Shown in pieces: positions 1 through 10,315 of a stretch of DNA of 64,000 bases. Position 1 is the stretch's first letter; every line of letters begins with the position of its first letter. Origin of the DNA: Udaeobacter sp963725505 (GTDB lineage Bacteria; Verrucomicrobiota; Verrucomicrobiia; Chthoniobacterales; UBA10450); assembly GCA_963725505.1 (NCBI GenBank), contig CAVRYN010000003.1:267653-331652 (forward strand). Reading direction: 5' to 3'. The notes under the pieces are model-generated. The model was given only the letters and a program-made list of their open reading frames with translations, made no database searches and was not told where the DNA came from. A program made the translations under genes and the position numbers.

Positions 1-713
1 TCGTTCACTTTCGTGAAATATTTTTTCGCCTTTGCGGGATCGAACGTCGGATACCCCTGGCCTTCCTTGTAGAGCATGATCGTTGACGGGAAAGGATACG
101 CGGTCCACGTGTTCGGCGGGGGAAGCGCCGTTGCCATCTCCGGTTTGTAACGCTTCTTCTGAACGAGCGTGGAATCGATCGCCATGATGTATGCGCTCTC
201 GTTTTCTGCTCCGTGACCGCCGTCTTCGCCGAACACCTCCAGCGTGACATCACTGCAATAAGACCACCAGTTCACGACCAGAATTCTGGTGTTCGTGTCG
301 CGGCCGACCTCTTGCGCGAGCGCGCTCAAAATCGCCGTCTGCCCGCCACCGTGCCCGTTCAGCAAAATGATGTTCCTGAATTTGTTCTTCGCCAGGCCGG
401 TGAGAACGGCGCGAACATAATTGCGAAAAGCGTCCTCGGGAACTGTGAAGCTGCCTGGGTACGCGTCCATGATTCCGGTGAAGCCATAGGGAATCACAGG
501 CGCAATCATCGCGTTGACGCGTGGTGCGATCTCGCGCGCCATCGCTACCGGGGCGAGAATGTCGGTTCCATTAGGGGCGACGCCATGCGGTTCAAGCGTG
601 CCCAATGGAAGCAAGACGGTTTGGATTTTTGCCGGAACCCACTCGCGGAATTCCAGCCAGTTGATGCGCTCCATCTCCCGCGTGCTGGGCGCATTCTGTT
701 TAGCGGAACTCAT
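1..713 (-). CDS. Creatininase-family amidohydrolase (partial, runs off the window)
   Basis: The frame reads without a stop to the window edge, so the C-terminus is missing. The protein shows the family's metal-site motifs: LPLGTLEPHG followed by NGTD near residues 40-55, NGHGGGQ near 120, and GGHGAENES near 165. Family members are metal-dependent amidohydrolases such as creatininase and the MftE/ArfB types; the exact substrate cannot be told. The ATG overlaps the stop of the upstream amidohydrolase in an ATGA junction, so the two are probably translationally coupled. The family call is secure, the substrate is not. Confidence 0.85.
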   Translation of the reverse strand, partial: MSSAKQNAPSTREMERINWLEFREWVPAKIQTVLLPLGTLEPHGVAPNGTDILAPVAMAREIAPRVNAMIAPVIPYGFTGIMDAYPGSFTVPEDAFRNYVRAVLTGLAKNKFRNIILLNGHGGGQTAILSALAQEVGRDTNTRILVVNWWSYCSDVTLEVFGEDGGHGAENESAYIMAIDSTLVQKKRYKPEMATALPPPNTWTAYPFPSTIMLYKEGQGYPTFDPAKAKKYFTKVN

Positions 714-2048
714 TTCGAGAGTTTAGCAGCGTGAGGAGTATTCCGCTTCTCTTTTCCATTCAAGAGGATCCAATCGACCGGCTCTTCGAACGCAATAATT
801 TCCGCAAAGACATCGCCGGTTCCGCTACAGGGAATGCTAATCAAATCGGCGCGACAGCCGCGCCGGATTCCTCCGAGCGCATTTTCCTGCCGCAACGCGC
901 GCGCGGAATTGAGGGTTACCATTTGCAAAATCTCTTCCGGAGGAACGCCTGGAAATTCCTTCTGAAACGCGCGCATCTCAGCAAACAAGACTCAAGTCTT
1001 CATTGCTTGCGAGGCTATCAGTGCCCAGGCAAATCTTGAATCCAAGCGCGCGCAATTTTTCGAACGGAAATCGGCTGTGCTGGAAATAATCGTGGCTGCG
1101 CGGCGAATGCACTACATGAAATCGCGTCTCTGATCTCTTGAGCAAATCGAAGTCGCTCTCCGTCACTTCATTTAAGTGCGCGACGACGCATTGTGGTAGG
1201 GCGCGATCTCCGAGCGCGCCGAGGAACAGCCCCAGCGGCGTCTTATTCCCGCAGTCATTCATTGGTCGTCCGATCCCCTTCAGAAACTCGTACAGCGGCC
1301 CCGACGCGTCGTGAAACATCTCCATCTCCTCGAACGACTCAGCCAAATGAGTCGTTAACAAAATATTGTCGCGCAGCGCGATTTCCTCACAGCGGCGATA
1401 CAGATTTTTCGACGCAGTGAACAACGCGTGCGGTGCCAGGCCCCAGTTCGGCGCGCACCTCAGCGATTCGACGGCACGATCGACAGTTTCGTTTGTCTGG
1501 TCCGGCCTGCCCGCCGAAGCCTCGGCGCAGGCGGGCGCGCGCACATCGATCAGTTCCGCAAACCACCACGTGCGAATCGGCGCACTGATCTTCGGAATTA
1601 AGTCCGGAAACGCAGTGAGATTCGCGATGGTCGTTGTCCCGAATCTTTTGGCTTCCGCGAAACCGTCGTTGATTGAGGCGAGATAATCTTTCGGCGAAAG
1701 ATTTGCCTTCTCTGTATTGATGGCGCGAATCCAATCGGCGAAAGATTTTTGCGGCGGGATTTTGCCGCGCAAACAGGTGTAATCGAGGTGGCAATGCGCG
1801 TTGATCAGCCCCGGCAACAGCGCCTGCTCGCCAAGATCGACAATTTCACCGGCGTTGCGGCTTGTGATCTGATCAAATTTTCCGACATCGACAACGGAGC
1901 CGGCGGGAGCCGAGCGACATAGACGGGCAGCCCGAGACGGTGACGAGCCGGGAGGCGAGTCATCAATTCGATCATCGGAAACAGCCACCGCGCCATTCTC
2001 GATGGGCGCTCCGTCCATCGTCACGACGGTGCGGGCACGAATGATCAT
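710..2048 (-). CDS. Metal-dependent amidohydrolase (cytosine/SAH deaminase type), frame broken near 985
   Basis: The N-terminal part carries the beta-sandwich strand and the metal motif LLPGLINAHCHLDY; later come the metal-site stretches TTHLAESFEEM and CLGTDSLASNEDLSL. These are typical of the MtaD/TrzN/SsnA superfamily that removes amino groups or halogens from heterocycles. After SNEDLSL the frame ends, but the protein continues as FAEMRAFQKEFPGV in the next frame, so one extra base near 985 is likely. The start at 2048 is preferred because it forms an ATGA overlap with the upstream gene. Two short repeat-derived stretches interrupt the conserved protein in frame, at about 1895-1962 and 1505-1536. 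Substrate unknown. Confidence 0.8.
1505..1536. repeat. Palindromic repeat with TTCGCYGAAGC-type core, inside the amidohydrolase gene
   Basis: An imperfect hairpin of the form GCCTGCC...GGCGGGC surrounds a CCGAAGCCTCGGCG core. On the coding strand it is read in frame as APACAEASAGRPDQ, which does not look like family sequence. Related cores occur at about 45585-45630 and 60955-60982. Confidence 0.7.
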
Positions 2049-2734
2049 TCGCCTTTCACCACTTTCCGGCATTCGGCGATCAACAGATTGCACGCTTCCT
2101 GGCAAAGCAGCGGAACTGTAGCCGCTTCGCTGTGCGAAGCGCGCGCGTCGCCCACAGGGCGACGGCTACAGACCGACGTCTGATCACACACAGGATCAAA
2201 TTTGTCCTTCGGTAACTTTGTCGACGCGATCGCCCCGGCCGCATCGCGTTTCCACAAGATGGTCCGCAGACATCCGCCGTTGGATCGGCAGAAGTCCGCC
2301 ACAAGATCATTGATCTGCGAATCAGAAATTTTTGCCGCCACACGGTACATTCCTGATTGTCGATCCAACGTGTCCCGCAACGGAGTGGTTTTCAGTTTAT
2401 CGCTTTTCCAAGCAGCGAACACCGCGAACCTTCCGGGATAAAAATAGTCGAGTGCGCGTCTCAGATCTTCGAGCGTCTCAAGCTCCAGTCGCCAACCGTG
2501 ACGCAAGTTGGGCGCAGTTTTAAGCGGCCGATAGCTTCCAGCGTCGTCGTGTTTTGCAATCTCAATCGCGTCTTCTGCGCTTCGAAAGATCTTCAATTGC
2601 TCCGCCGCTTGGTCGTCGCGATGCGATAGAACAAACCCGCCGGTGCTCGTTTTCCGAACCAGAATTTCTCCGATACAAAAACGTCGGTAGTCGTTGCAGA
2701 CCGTTTCGAGGAGCTTCTCGACAGGATCCGGCAT
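2045..2734 (-). CDS. DR2241-like iron-sulphur protein partnered with CbiX
   Basis: About 229 residues. The central and C-terminal parts contain CRSNGGCLRTILWKRD and later a pair of cysteines in PLLCQEACNLL, resembling the DR2241 stabilising plus 4Fe-4S domains that accompany CbiX chelatases in Deinococcus and Verrucomicrobiota. The function is not established; the context, two genes below a CbiX-like gene, suggests tetrapyrrole metabolism. A 54-bp palindrome at 2117-2170 is inserted in frame between the Cys-containing segments (translated CSRRPVGDARASHSEAAT). The gene ends in an ATGA overlap with the amidohydrolase. Family assignment is from memory of the motif and is moderate. Confidence 0.6.
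   Translation of the reverse strand: MPDPVEKLLETVCNDYRRFCIGEILVRKTSTGGFVLSHRDDQAAEQLKIFRSAEDAIEIAKHDDAGSYRPLKTAPNLRHGWRLELETLEDLRRALDYFYPGRFAVFAAWKSDKLKTTPLRDTLDRQSGMYRVAAKISDSQINDLVADFCRSNGGCLRTILWKRDAAGAIASTKLPKDKFDPVCDQTSVCSRRPVGDARASHSEAATVPLLCQEACNLLIAECRKVVKGE
2117..2170. repeat. 54-bp TGTAGCC...GGCTACA palindromic element
   Basis: Ends are TGTAGCC and GGCTACA. Inside are two hairpins, CGCTTCGC/GCGAAGCG and CGTCGCCC/GGGCGACG. It lies in a coding region and its 54-base length keeps the frame. The same ends and length recur at 3419-3472. Confidence 0.85.
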
Positions 2735-2774
2735 TGGTAAGGCGTCCGGCGGCTGCCGGACCGGGCGCGCCGCG

Positions 2775-3235
2775 CTAATGCAGGCAATGCGCGATCAAGC
2801 CGCCAGCGCGTTCCAGAAATTGCCGATCTTCATCGCCGAAGGCATTCAACTTATCGCTCTCGGCATCGAGCATACCAAGAATGTGACGATGCTCGTTACG
2901 CATCGGCACAATGATCTCCGAGCGAGTGGTGTGAAACGTAGGCAGATAGCGCGAATCCTTATGCACGTCGCCCACGATGATGGGTTCGCCCGAATCCAGC
3001 GCCGCGCCGCATAAGCCCTGGGTAATGGGAAAGCGCGCATACGTCGGCTGGCTCGCTGCCGGTTTCGGCCATGAATCACGAACTCGTTCTTTATGATCTT
3101 ATAAACGCCGACCCACCGATAACCGCGCGCGGCGCGAATCATTTCCACCACTTGCTTCATTCGTTTTCGGGTGCACCCGCCAGCTAGCGCGAACCCCCCG
3201 ATCTCCTGCAGCTTTTTGCACGTGGTTTCCTTCAT
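2775..3235 (-). CDS. GAF-domain protein (frame broken near 3050)
   Basis: The N-terminal frame gives a helical lead and RWVGVYKIIKNEFVI. The C-terminal frame gives YARFPITQGLCGAA, then VGDVHKDSRYLPTF, SEIIVPM and ILGMLDAESD, which together are a single GAF domain of the small free-standing type (fRMsr-like). The two halves lie in different frames joined near 3040-3060, so one indel is inferred. The CG-A pocket resembles free-methionine-sulphoxide reductases, but not all catalytic cysteines can be confirmed across the break. ATG at 3235 is preferred over an in-frame TTG at 3259. It sits between the cbiX-like and DR2241-like genes. Confidence 0.65.
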
Positions 3236-3284
3236 TTGCGGGGAAGCAATCTGGCGCAAAAGAAACCGAGCGCGAGCACGATTT

Positions 3285-4122
3285 TCAACTTTTTGCGTTC
3301 AACGCTTGCTCGACAATGATATCGGCAAAACCGGGATCGGTGCCGATGGACGGCGCATAGAACAGCGAGCGATCATCAATCTTGTAAGGATTGCCACGGA
3401 AGACTTCACCGCGCGACCTTGTAGCCGGGGGCGCTGACCCCGGCCGGCCGCGGTCAACGCCCGCGGCTACAACGATCCCGAGCAGAGCGGGAATGTCTTC
3501 ATAACTGTGCAAGCCGTCAGAAATAAAAAACGGGACCACGACTACGTTCGGAGTTTCCGTGAATTTCCGCCAATCGGAAACCAGCGGCGACTCCTCCATG
3601 TACACGTTCAGCACAGCCGCGTATTTCCCGAGTGCACGAATCTTTTCCGCTTCGCGCTTCGCGGCAACGGCGCTGTTTTCATTCAAATCGGTTCCATGAG
3701 CGACGATCAACAGGGTGGCTTCGTTCTCGGGAATATCCGGCGCGATTTCCTGAGCCCGTCGCACAAGCAGCTCGGTCATCATCGAATGATTTCCAACCGG
3801 CTCGCAATACTTCCAGATTTGGCCGTTCGGTCGTTTTGTAATGCGCCCGTTCAGCTCAAGCTCGCGTGGAACCACTGTCTGCGTGAAATAACCTTCACTG
3901 ATAAAATTCGGCACGACATAGACCTTCTGAATCGATTCCGGATCGAACAAGAACAGCGCGTCGCGCAAACTCGGTTCCTCTTTCCAGAACGCGCAGCTCC
4001 ACATCTGCAAAAATTTTCCGACGCCGAATCTCAGCCGTGTGTGCCAGCGTCGGGGCGCTCGAGTCCGGGTTCACGGTGGAGCCGTGAGCGACGATAAGGA
4101 GCGCGCTGTCGTCTGATCTCAC
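3285..4122 (-). CDS. CbiX-like sirohydrochlorin cobalto/ferrochelatase, two-domain (frame broken near 4010)
   Basis: Two copies of the chelatase strand and catalytic-His motif are visible: ALLIVAHGSTVNPDSSAP at the N-terminus and TLLIVAHGTDLNENSAVA about 100 residues later, each followed by CbiX-type helices and VVVVPFFISDGLHSYEDIP. Such proteins insert Co2+ or Fe2+ into sirohydrochlorin. The N-terminal frame switches near 4000-4020, in an A/T homopolymer, to continue as WSCAFWKEEPSLRDAL. The start is uncertain: GTG at 4122 sits just before the conserved strand, with TTG at 4230 upstream. A 54-bp palindrome at 3419-3472 is read in frame near the C-terminus. First gene of the minus-strand set. 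Confidence 0.7.
3419..3472. repeat. 54-bp TTGTAGCC...GGCTACAA palindromic element
   Basis: Same termini and exactly the same length as the element at 2117-2170, but a different interior (GGGGGCGCTGACCCC and GCGGTCAACGCCCGC). It is inserted in frame in the cbiX-like gene, giving residues AGVDRGRPGSAPPAT on the coding strand. Confidence 0.85.
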
Positions 4123-4309
4123 AGAACAAACGTTCAACAGCCTTCTCTGAGCGCAAGTCGAATGGGGCCAAGGCCGAATTGCAGCGGAACTTTCGCTAAA
4201 TACTGCGTCGTTTAGGGAGGCGTCAGACAACTTTTTCCACGCGATTTAGATTGAAAGTTTTCGCGGCAATCGGCTTAATCGCAATTTGCGTGGACCTTCG
4301 GGTCTAACC

Positions 4310-7300
4310 ATGAACGCGCCGATTAAGCCAGGAGCCGCCTGCGCTACCTTCGCGGCGACGCTCGCCTTTTCTTTAATTTTCGCAGCGAACGCATTTGCTC
4401 AGGAGGTGGAAGCCGAGCGGGTGATCGTGACTGGCGAGCCCGTGATTGTGACTGGCTCCCTCATTCCAACCTCGGAGGAGGTCGGCTCGAACCCGGTTTC
4501 ATATTCTCGACCGCGACTTGATCAACAAGTCTGGTCAAGGCACCACGACGGAACAGCTTCTCAAGAGTCTGCCGATCGCGAGTGCGAACAGCATTCCGGT
4601 TCAGAACAACGCGATCGCCGCGGGCGGCCCGCCGGGGGCGGCGTCAGTCTCCCTGCGTGGTTTCGATCCAGGCGCCACACTTGGTTCTCATCGACGGCCG
4701 CCGTGTCGCCCCGTATCCGGGGACCTCCCCCGGGGGCGCCGCTTTCTTCGATCTGAATACTATTCCCATTGCCGCTGTCCAGAGCATCGAAATTCAGAAG
4801 GACGGCGCTTCCACCACCTACGGGGCGGACGCGGTTGCAGGCGTGGTGAACCTCAAGTTATACAAAGACTACCGTGGCGCTCAGGTGACCCTCTATTATG
4901 GCAACACGCTCGATAAAGACGCGGGCGAGTATAGCGGCGACATTCTTTTCGGCACGGGCGACGACAAAACAAGTATCACCGGTGACATCTTTTTCTATCA
5001 CCGTAACTCGATGTTCAATCGTGACCGGGGCAACTCCAATCGCCCGCCATTTACGAGCCCCAACTCCAATCCGTACAATCTCCAGTTGAGCAGCGATGTG
5101 GTGGCCGCCGCTGGCGGAGAGAATTTAAATCCGGGAGGGTTTGAATTTGCGACTCCGCCCGACTTCACCAACGGATCGGCTCCGGCAAGCAATTACCTCT
5201 ATAACTTTCCCGGAAATGTCAGGGGAAATCGGCCGTTCGGCGCTTTGCTACCTGGCTTTAACTTTAACGCGTTCTCCAATTCTTTTCCCGACCAGGAACG
5301 CTGGGGCGGTTACGCGGCGTTCGAAACACAAAATCTGCGATGATCAGTTTCGGGTTTTCGGCGACTTCTATTATGCCGATGTGAAGACGCATGACGAACT
5401 TGCGCCGGCCGCGACGGGCCCTTTCGAAATCCCCGGCCAGGGTACACTCTACATTCCGCCCCATTCCCCGCTGCCGGGTGGAGTCGCGCCTCCGAACACG
5501 CCGACCATTGCGGAGACTGGCATGCCCCCGGATGCATTCAATCCATTCAATCCATTTGAGCAGATCATCTCGGGTTTCACTGAGGCACGCCTTGCCGATT
5601 TCGGTAATCGTTTGGTCGATGAGGAAAACATCGCCGAGCTTTTCACGGTTGGTGTAAAAGGCGACAAGCTCTTTAACGGAAGCTGGGGTTACGATGGAGC
5701 ATTCCGGTATAGTCAAATCCAGGATACTTCTGAGCTTCGAAATGTCTCGGTCTCGCGCTTCAATCGCATTCTGAACGCGGCGGACTCGATCTTTAATCCC
5801 ACCTCGGCGGATTTTATTGGAACCACTATCCCTTACAATCCATTCGGAGACTTATCGCGTGCCGATCCCATCCAACCTACCATTGATCGACTTCGCGATC
5901 ATACATGCGAGGGACCTCAATACATCCAAACTAGCGACGCTGGATTTAAATATTTACACGACCGATCTGTTTGATTTGCCCGCAGGCGGCGTCGGACTCG
6001 CCTTTGGCGGCGTCTTTATTCGGGAATCTTTGACTGAAAATCCGGACGACGAAAACCGCAATAAAGATAACGTCGGTGTCGCGCAAGAGTTCCCTGTCAA
6101 GGTCGGACGCAAAGAATACGCGTTGTATGCGGAAACGCTTATTCCAATTTTCAGTCCCAAATGGAAGATACCGTTCTTCTACTCGCTGGAGTTCGCGACC
6201 GGCGGCCGGTTTGAGGCCTTCAACAACGATACAAATTCGTTAGTGCCCAAAGTGGGGGTACGCTGGCAGCCGTTCGACGAACAGCTTGACCATTCGCAGC
6301 ACCTGGGGTGAAGGCTTCGTTGAGCCCTCGCTCACCGAGCTGTATGGACCTAGAATTTTCGGTTTCGATGCAACGTCTTTCATGGGCGACCGCAACCCGG
6401 AAACAGCAACTCTAAACAACCCCAACCCACACCTCGGGCCAGAACGTTCCCGTAATTGGACTGGGGGTATTGTTTATACGCCGAAGTGGATTCCAGCCGG
6501 TACGTTGACGTTGACGATTGACTTGTGGGATATCGAACGGACGGACGTTGTGATGACGGATTCTCCTCAGAGCGTGATTGAACGCTTTTTAGCCGGCAAA
6601 CTGCAACCTGGAGAAGCGGTTATACTCGACCCGTCGGGGACCTTCGTATCAGAAGTGGTAAGCCCTTTTATCAACGGTGGCCGTCAGAGCGCGCGCGGTG
6701 TTGACTTTGGCATTCAGTACCAACTCAAGACTCGTTTTGGAACATTTACTTCCCTAACCCGGGCGACTTATCTGGATCAGTTCGTCTTCCAGTTCAAGGG
6801 AGACAGGGCATGGCAAGTGGCCGGGCGTACCAACGGCGATTGGTGGGGAGGCAGCGATTTCGGGATCGGTGGCGATGCCTGGTACAAATGGAAGGGACTC
6901 TCGACACTTGACTGGACGTGGCACAACTTAGACTTGAACGCGACCGTGCATATGCTCGATGGCTTCTGGGAAGAGATCTATGCTAAGAAGTTTGATGGAT
7001 TTTGGAAGCAGCACTACGTGCATCCGACATGGTTCACGGACGCGCAGCTCTCCTACAGCCTGATCTTCACGCCACCCGTGGAACCGGTGCCGGTGGCCGG
7101 GTACTCAAAGGACCAGCAAGGAAGTGGCGGGAAAGGAGAAGGAAGCGCCGCCCACAGTTGCTTACGCCATGCCGTGCTGGAAAAAGATCGTGAACAACTC
7201 CACGGTCACCGTTGGTGTGAACAATATATTTGGTGAGGACCCACCGCCCGAGTTTGGGTTCGAATTTGGCAGCCCCATAGGCTATCCGGGCTTCGCCTAT

Positions 7301-7348
7301 GATAACCTGGGACGATTCTGGTATGTTCGACTGATCAAGAAGTTCTAA
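4310..7348 (+). pseudogene. TonB-dependent outer-membrane receptor (at least five frame breaks)
   Basis: A signal peptide (residues 1-33, ending AANAFAQ) is followed by a short TonB-box-like region (RVIVTG repeated), the plug (LLKSLPIASANS, SVSLRGFDPGATL, VLIDGRRVAPYP, VQSIEIQKDGASTTYGADAVAG) and a long beta-barrel ending NLGRFWYVRLIKKF with the expected terminal Phe. Total about 1010 residues. The conserved protein moves between frames near 4510, 4680, 5330, 5890, 6290 and 7110. Either the gene is decayed or this stretch is poorly called; steady conservation in every frame favours sequence error. The plug resembles TonB receptors with CarboxypepD-free N-termini. Ligand unknown. Confidence 0.8.
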
Positions 7349-7352
7349 GGAT

Positions 7353-10305
7353 CTATCTGCTGGCAGCCTTGGCTGCAGCAACGATTTTGTCGAAACGCGG
7401 ATCACCGCGCAAATCATCCCAGCACGGATTGAGAAGGAGATCGCCGTATGTCGGCGCCATCATCCGGGAAGGGTCGCGACTTTTTCGAGTTGCTCGAGCG
7501 CGCGGTCGCGCTCGCCGGTCCATGCGTAAACCAACGCCAGATTGGCAACCAAGTTGGACCGTTGAGCGAGTCCTTGGCAATCGGCAGGAGCTCGACTGCC
7601 TGCCGTGCCTCGCGGATCGCCTCTTCTTTGCGTCCAAGCCCAGCGTCAAGTTTTGCAACGCCCGCGAAGTAGTCCACATCCTTGGGTTTGTCGCCCTGTT
7701 GGGCTTCCATTTTCTGGCGTGCCGCTGCAAACGCCGCCAGCGCCTTCTGATTATCGCCGCGCGCACGCGCAATCTGTCCGTAAGCCCAATTCCCATCCGC
7801 AAACTTCGCAGGAGCAGCAGCAATCACCCGATTTGCCGCGTCGTAATCGCGCAGGTAAAGGACGGTCTTAATTCGTACGTCCCAAATCAAATCCCCCGGA
7901 TCATACTCCGGCGGCACTTGCTCAAGAAGAGATTGAGCCGCCACTGGATCACCCTGTGCCAGCTTCGTCATAGGTAGCCAATTGAAAGGGTCCTCTAGTG
8001 GCGCGGTTCGGGGTCCGCCGCTGGCGGCCTGTTTCCTTATGAATTGTTCCAACTCGGAGTAGCGGCGCATCTCAAAATAAATCTGCTCGAGACGGTATGC
8101 GACCTCACCGTTGCTTGGATCCAGCTCGCTCGCCTTTTGGAGATTAGCGAGCGACGCGTCCCAGCGATTTTGGTGCCTGCCAATCGTCGCGTCGATCAGA
8201 AGCGCTTCGGCATTATTTGGCAACATGCGGCGAACGATCGCCAACTCATCACGTGCCCGGTCGTAGGCAGCCTCTCTGTCAACACCAATAATAGAGTCAG
8301 GAGCGAGCCAGTAATACCGGGCGAGCGCTAAATGACCCTCAGCCAAATCTGGACGCAGTCGCAAAGCAGTCTCCGCAGCTTTCTTTGCTAACTCGAAGTT
8401 TTCAAGTTTGCGATCGAGCTGCGCTTTCGCGAGCGCGCAATACGCCAAGGCGAAGTTCGGATCGCGCTGCGTGGCTTTTTCGAGCAGTTCCACTTTTTGG
8501 TTCGCGGCTTTTTCATTCTCCGCACCCTCCCAATTGCTGTAGATGTCGATCTCCTTGGCCTTTGTGTAATAGGCATAGGCCACTGGATCGGCGGTCGGGC
8601 GTTCGGCGATCGCGGCTTTTTCCGCGGGAGAGAGATTCGCCTTAAGTTGGTCGGCGATTTGCTGCGCGATCTCAGTCTGAACTGCAAACACGTCCGCGAC
8701 ATCGCGATCGTAATGCTCAGCCCAAAGATGTGTGTCACTGCGCGCGTCGATCAGCTGCGCACTCACTCGAACTCGCTCGCCCGCGCGTTGGACACTGCCT
8801 TCGACCACATATGAAACACCTAAAGCTTTTGCGATCTCGCGAAGATTGCGTTCCAAATCGCTTTTGTATTTCATCACGCTCGTTCGGCTGATGACTTTCA
8901 GGTCCGCAATCTTGGCCAGATCAGTGAGGATTTCGTCTTGCACGCCGCCGGCGAAAAATGCGTTTTCTTCGTCTTTGCTGAGATTTTCAAACGGCAGGAC
9001 GGCAATCGACTTTTCTGACAACTGCGTCACTGCGGCTGCAGATGGCGCGATGCTGCCCGCAGCGATAGACGTTATTTTTTGACGATTGACGCGGAGCAAC
9101 AAGAGCGTTGCCACGCCAGTGGCCAGCGCAGCTACTAACAAAACGAGCACCAGCAGCGGCGGGCGATCGTATCCAGCGCAGCCACGAAGGAGTCGCAGTG
9201 GCGCGTGTCAACTCAACCTCGAATTCCAAGTTGCGACGAAGATCTTTGAGCGCCTTAAGCAGCTCGTGCGCGCTGCGATACCGTTCCTTGCGATCTTTGC
9301 GCAGCGTTTTGCTGACAATCTGCTGAAGCTCAGCGGGAGTGTGCGCGACGTAACGCGTGAGCGGCGGTGGCTCCTTCTCAAGAATCGAAGACATTACCTC
9401 TTGTGGTGTGTCGCCGGTGAATGGCGCATGCCCGGTTACCATTTCGTAAAGCACTACGCCGAGACTCCAGATATCAGTGCTTTTATCAACGTGCGCGCCG
9501 CACGCCTGCTCCGGCGACATGTAACGAACGGTTCCCAGTATGGACCCGAGATTGGTCTCAACCAGCAACAGCGCTTCGTCTCTCGGCATCGTTGCCGGCA
9601 GTTGCTGTTCGGCAAGCTTTGCAATCCCAAAGTCGAGCACTTTCACGTAGCCGTCCGGCCGAAGCATGATGTTCTCCGGTTTGATGTCGCGATGGACAAT
9701 TCCCGCTTGATGAGCGGCGGCGAGCGCACTCGCCACTTGGATGGCGACGTCAACAGCTTCACTCAACTGCATCGGTCCGCGCGTCAGACGTTGACGCAGC
9801 GTCTCGCCTTCGATCAGTTCGCTGGCTATGTAATGAGTTGAGTGGTCCTCGCCGATCTCGTAAACCGTCAGGATATTTGGATGATTGAGCGCGACTACGG
9901 CGTGCGCTTCTTGTTGAAACCGCTTCAGGCGCTCGGCGTCACCGGTAAAGCGCAGCGGCAGAAGTTTGAGCGCGGCCTTGCGGCCCGCTGTAATGTCGGT
10001 GGCCAGATAGACTTCGCCCATCCCGCCAGTGCCGATCGATTCAGAAATTTTGTAGTGGCCGATCGTCTGGCCGACGAGCGAATCAGCTTGCCCATTTTGA
10101 ATAATCTTCGTCGCGAGACCAACGGCCGAGGTTTCTATGAAACCGGCCTGCTCGTTGATCTGAAGTCAGAAGCACTTCAACTTCACGGCGCAAGACCGTC
10201 ATCGCCTTCGCAGGCCGTGTCCAGGAATGCGCTAATCTGGTCCGGCTCTTGATCCAGCGCTGCACGAAAGATTTCCTCAATCGTTTGGAACCGCGCCGGC
10301 TTCAT
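7353..10305 (-). CDS. Ser/Thr protein kinase with TolB-like domain and TPR repeats (frame breaks near 10195, 10150, 9165, 7500)
   Basis: Order: N-terminal lead, kinase domain with Gly-loop IGTGGMGEVYLA, AALKLLP lysine, IVHRDIKPENIML catalytic loop, DFGIAKL and SPEQ; then one membrane helix (VLLVAALATGVATLLLL), a TolB-N-like IAVLPFENLSKDEE region, and TPRs to the C-terminus (ALAYCALAKAQLD, EGHLALARYYW). About 980 residues. Such kinases are usually paired with sigma-X6 factors, and the sigma gene lies directly upstream, though here a GxxExxY cassette separates them. Several single-base breaks interrupt the frame while the conserved protein continues. The protein is probably an inner-membrane kinase with its TPRs outside the cytoplasm. 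Confidence 0.85.
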
Positions 10306-10315
10306 TCTAAATCAG

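Noticed and set aside
4286..4309. Upstream start for the TonB receptor
   Set aside because: The longer start adds non-hydrophobic residues; ATG 4310 directly begins the signal peptide.
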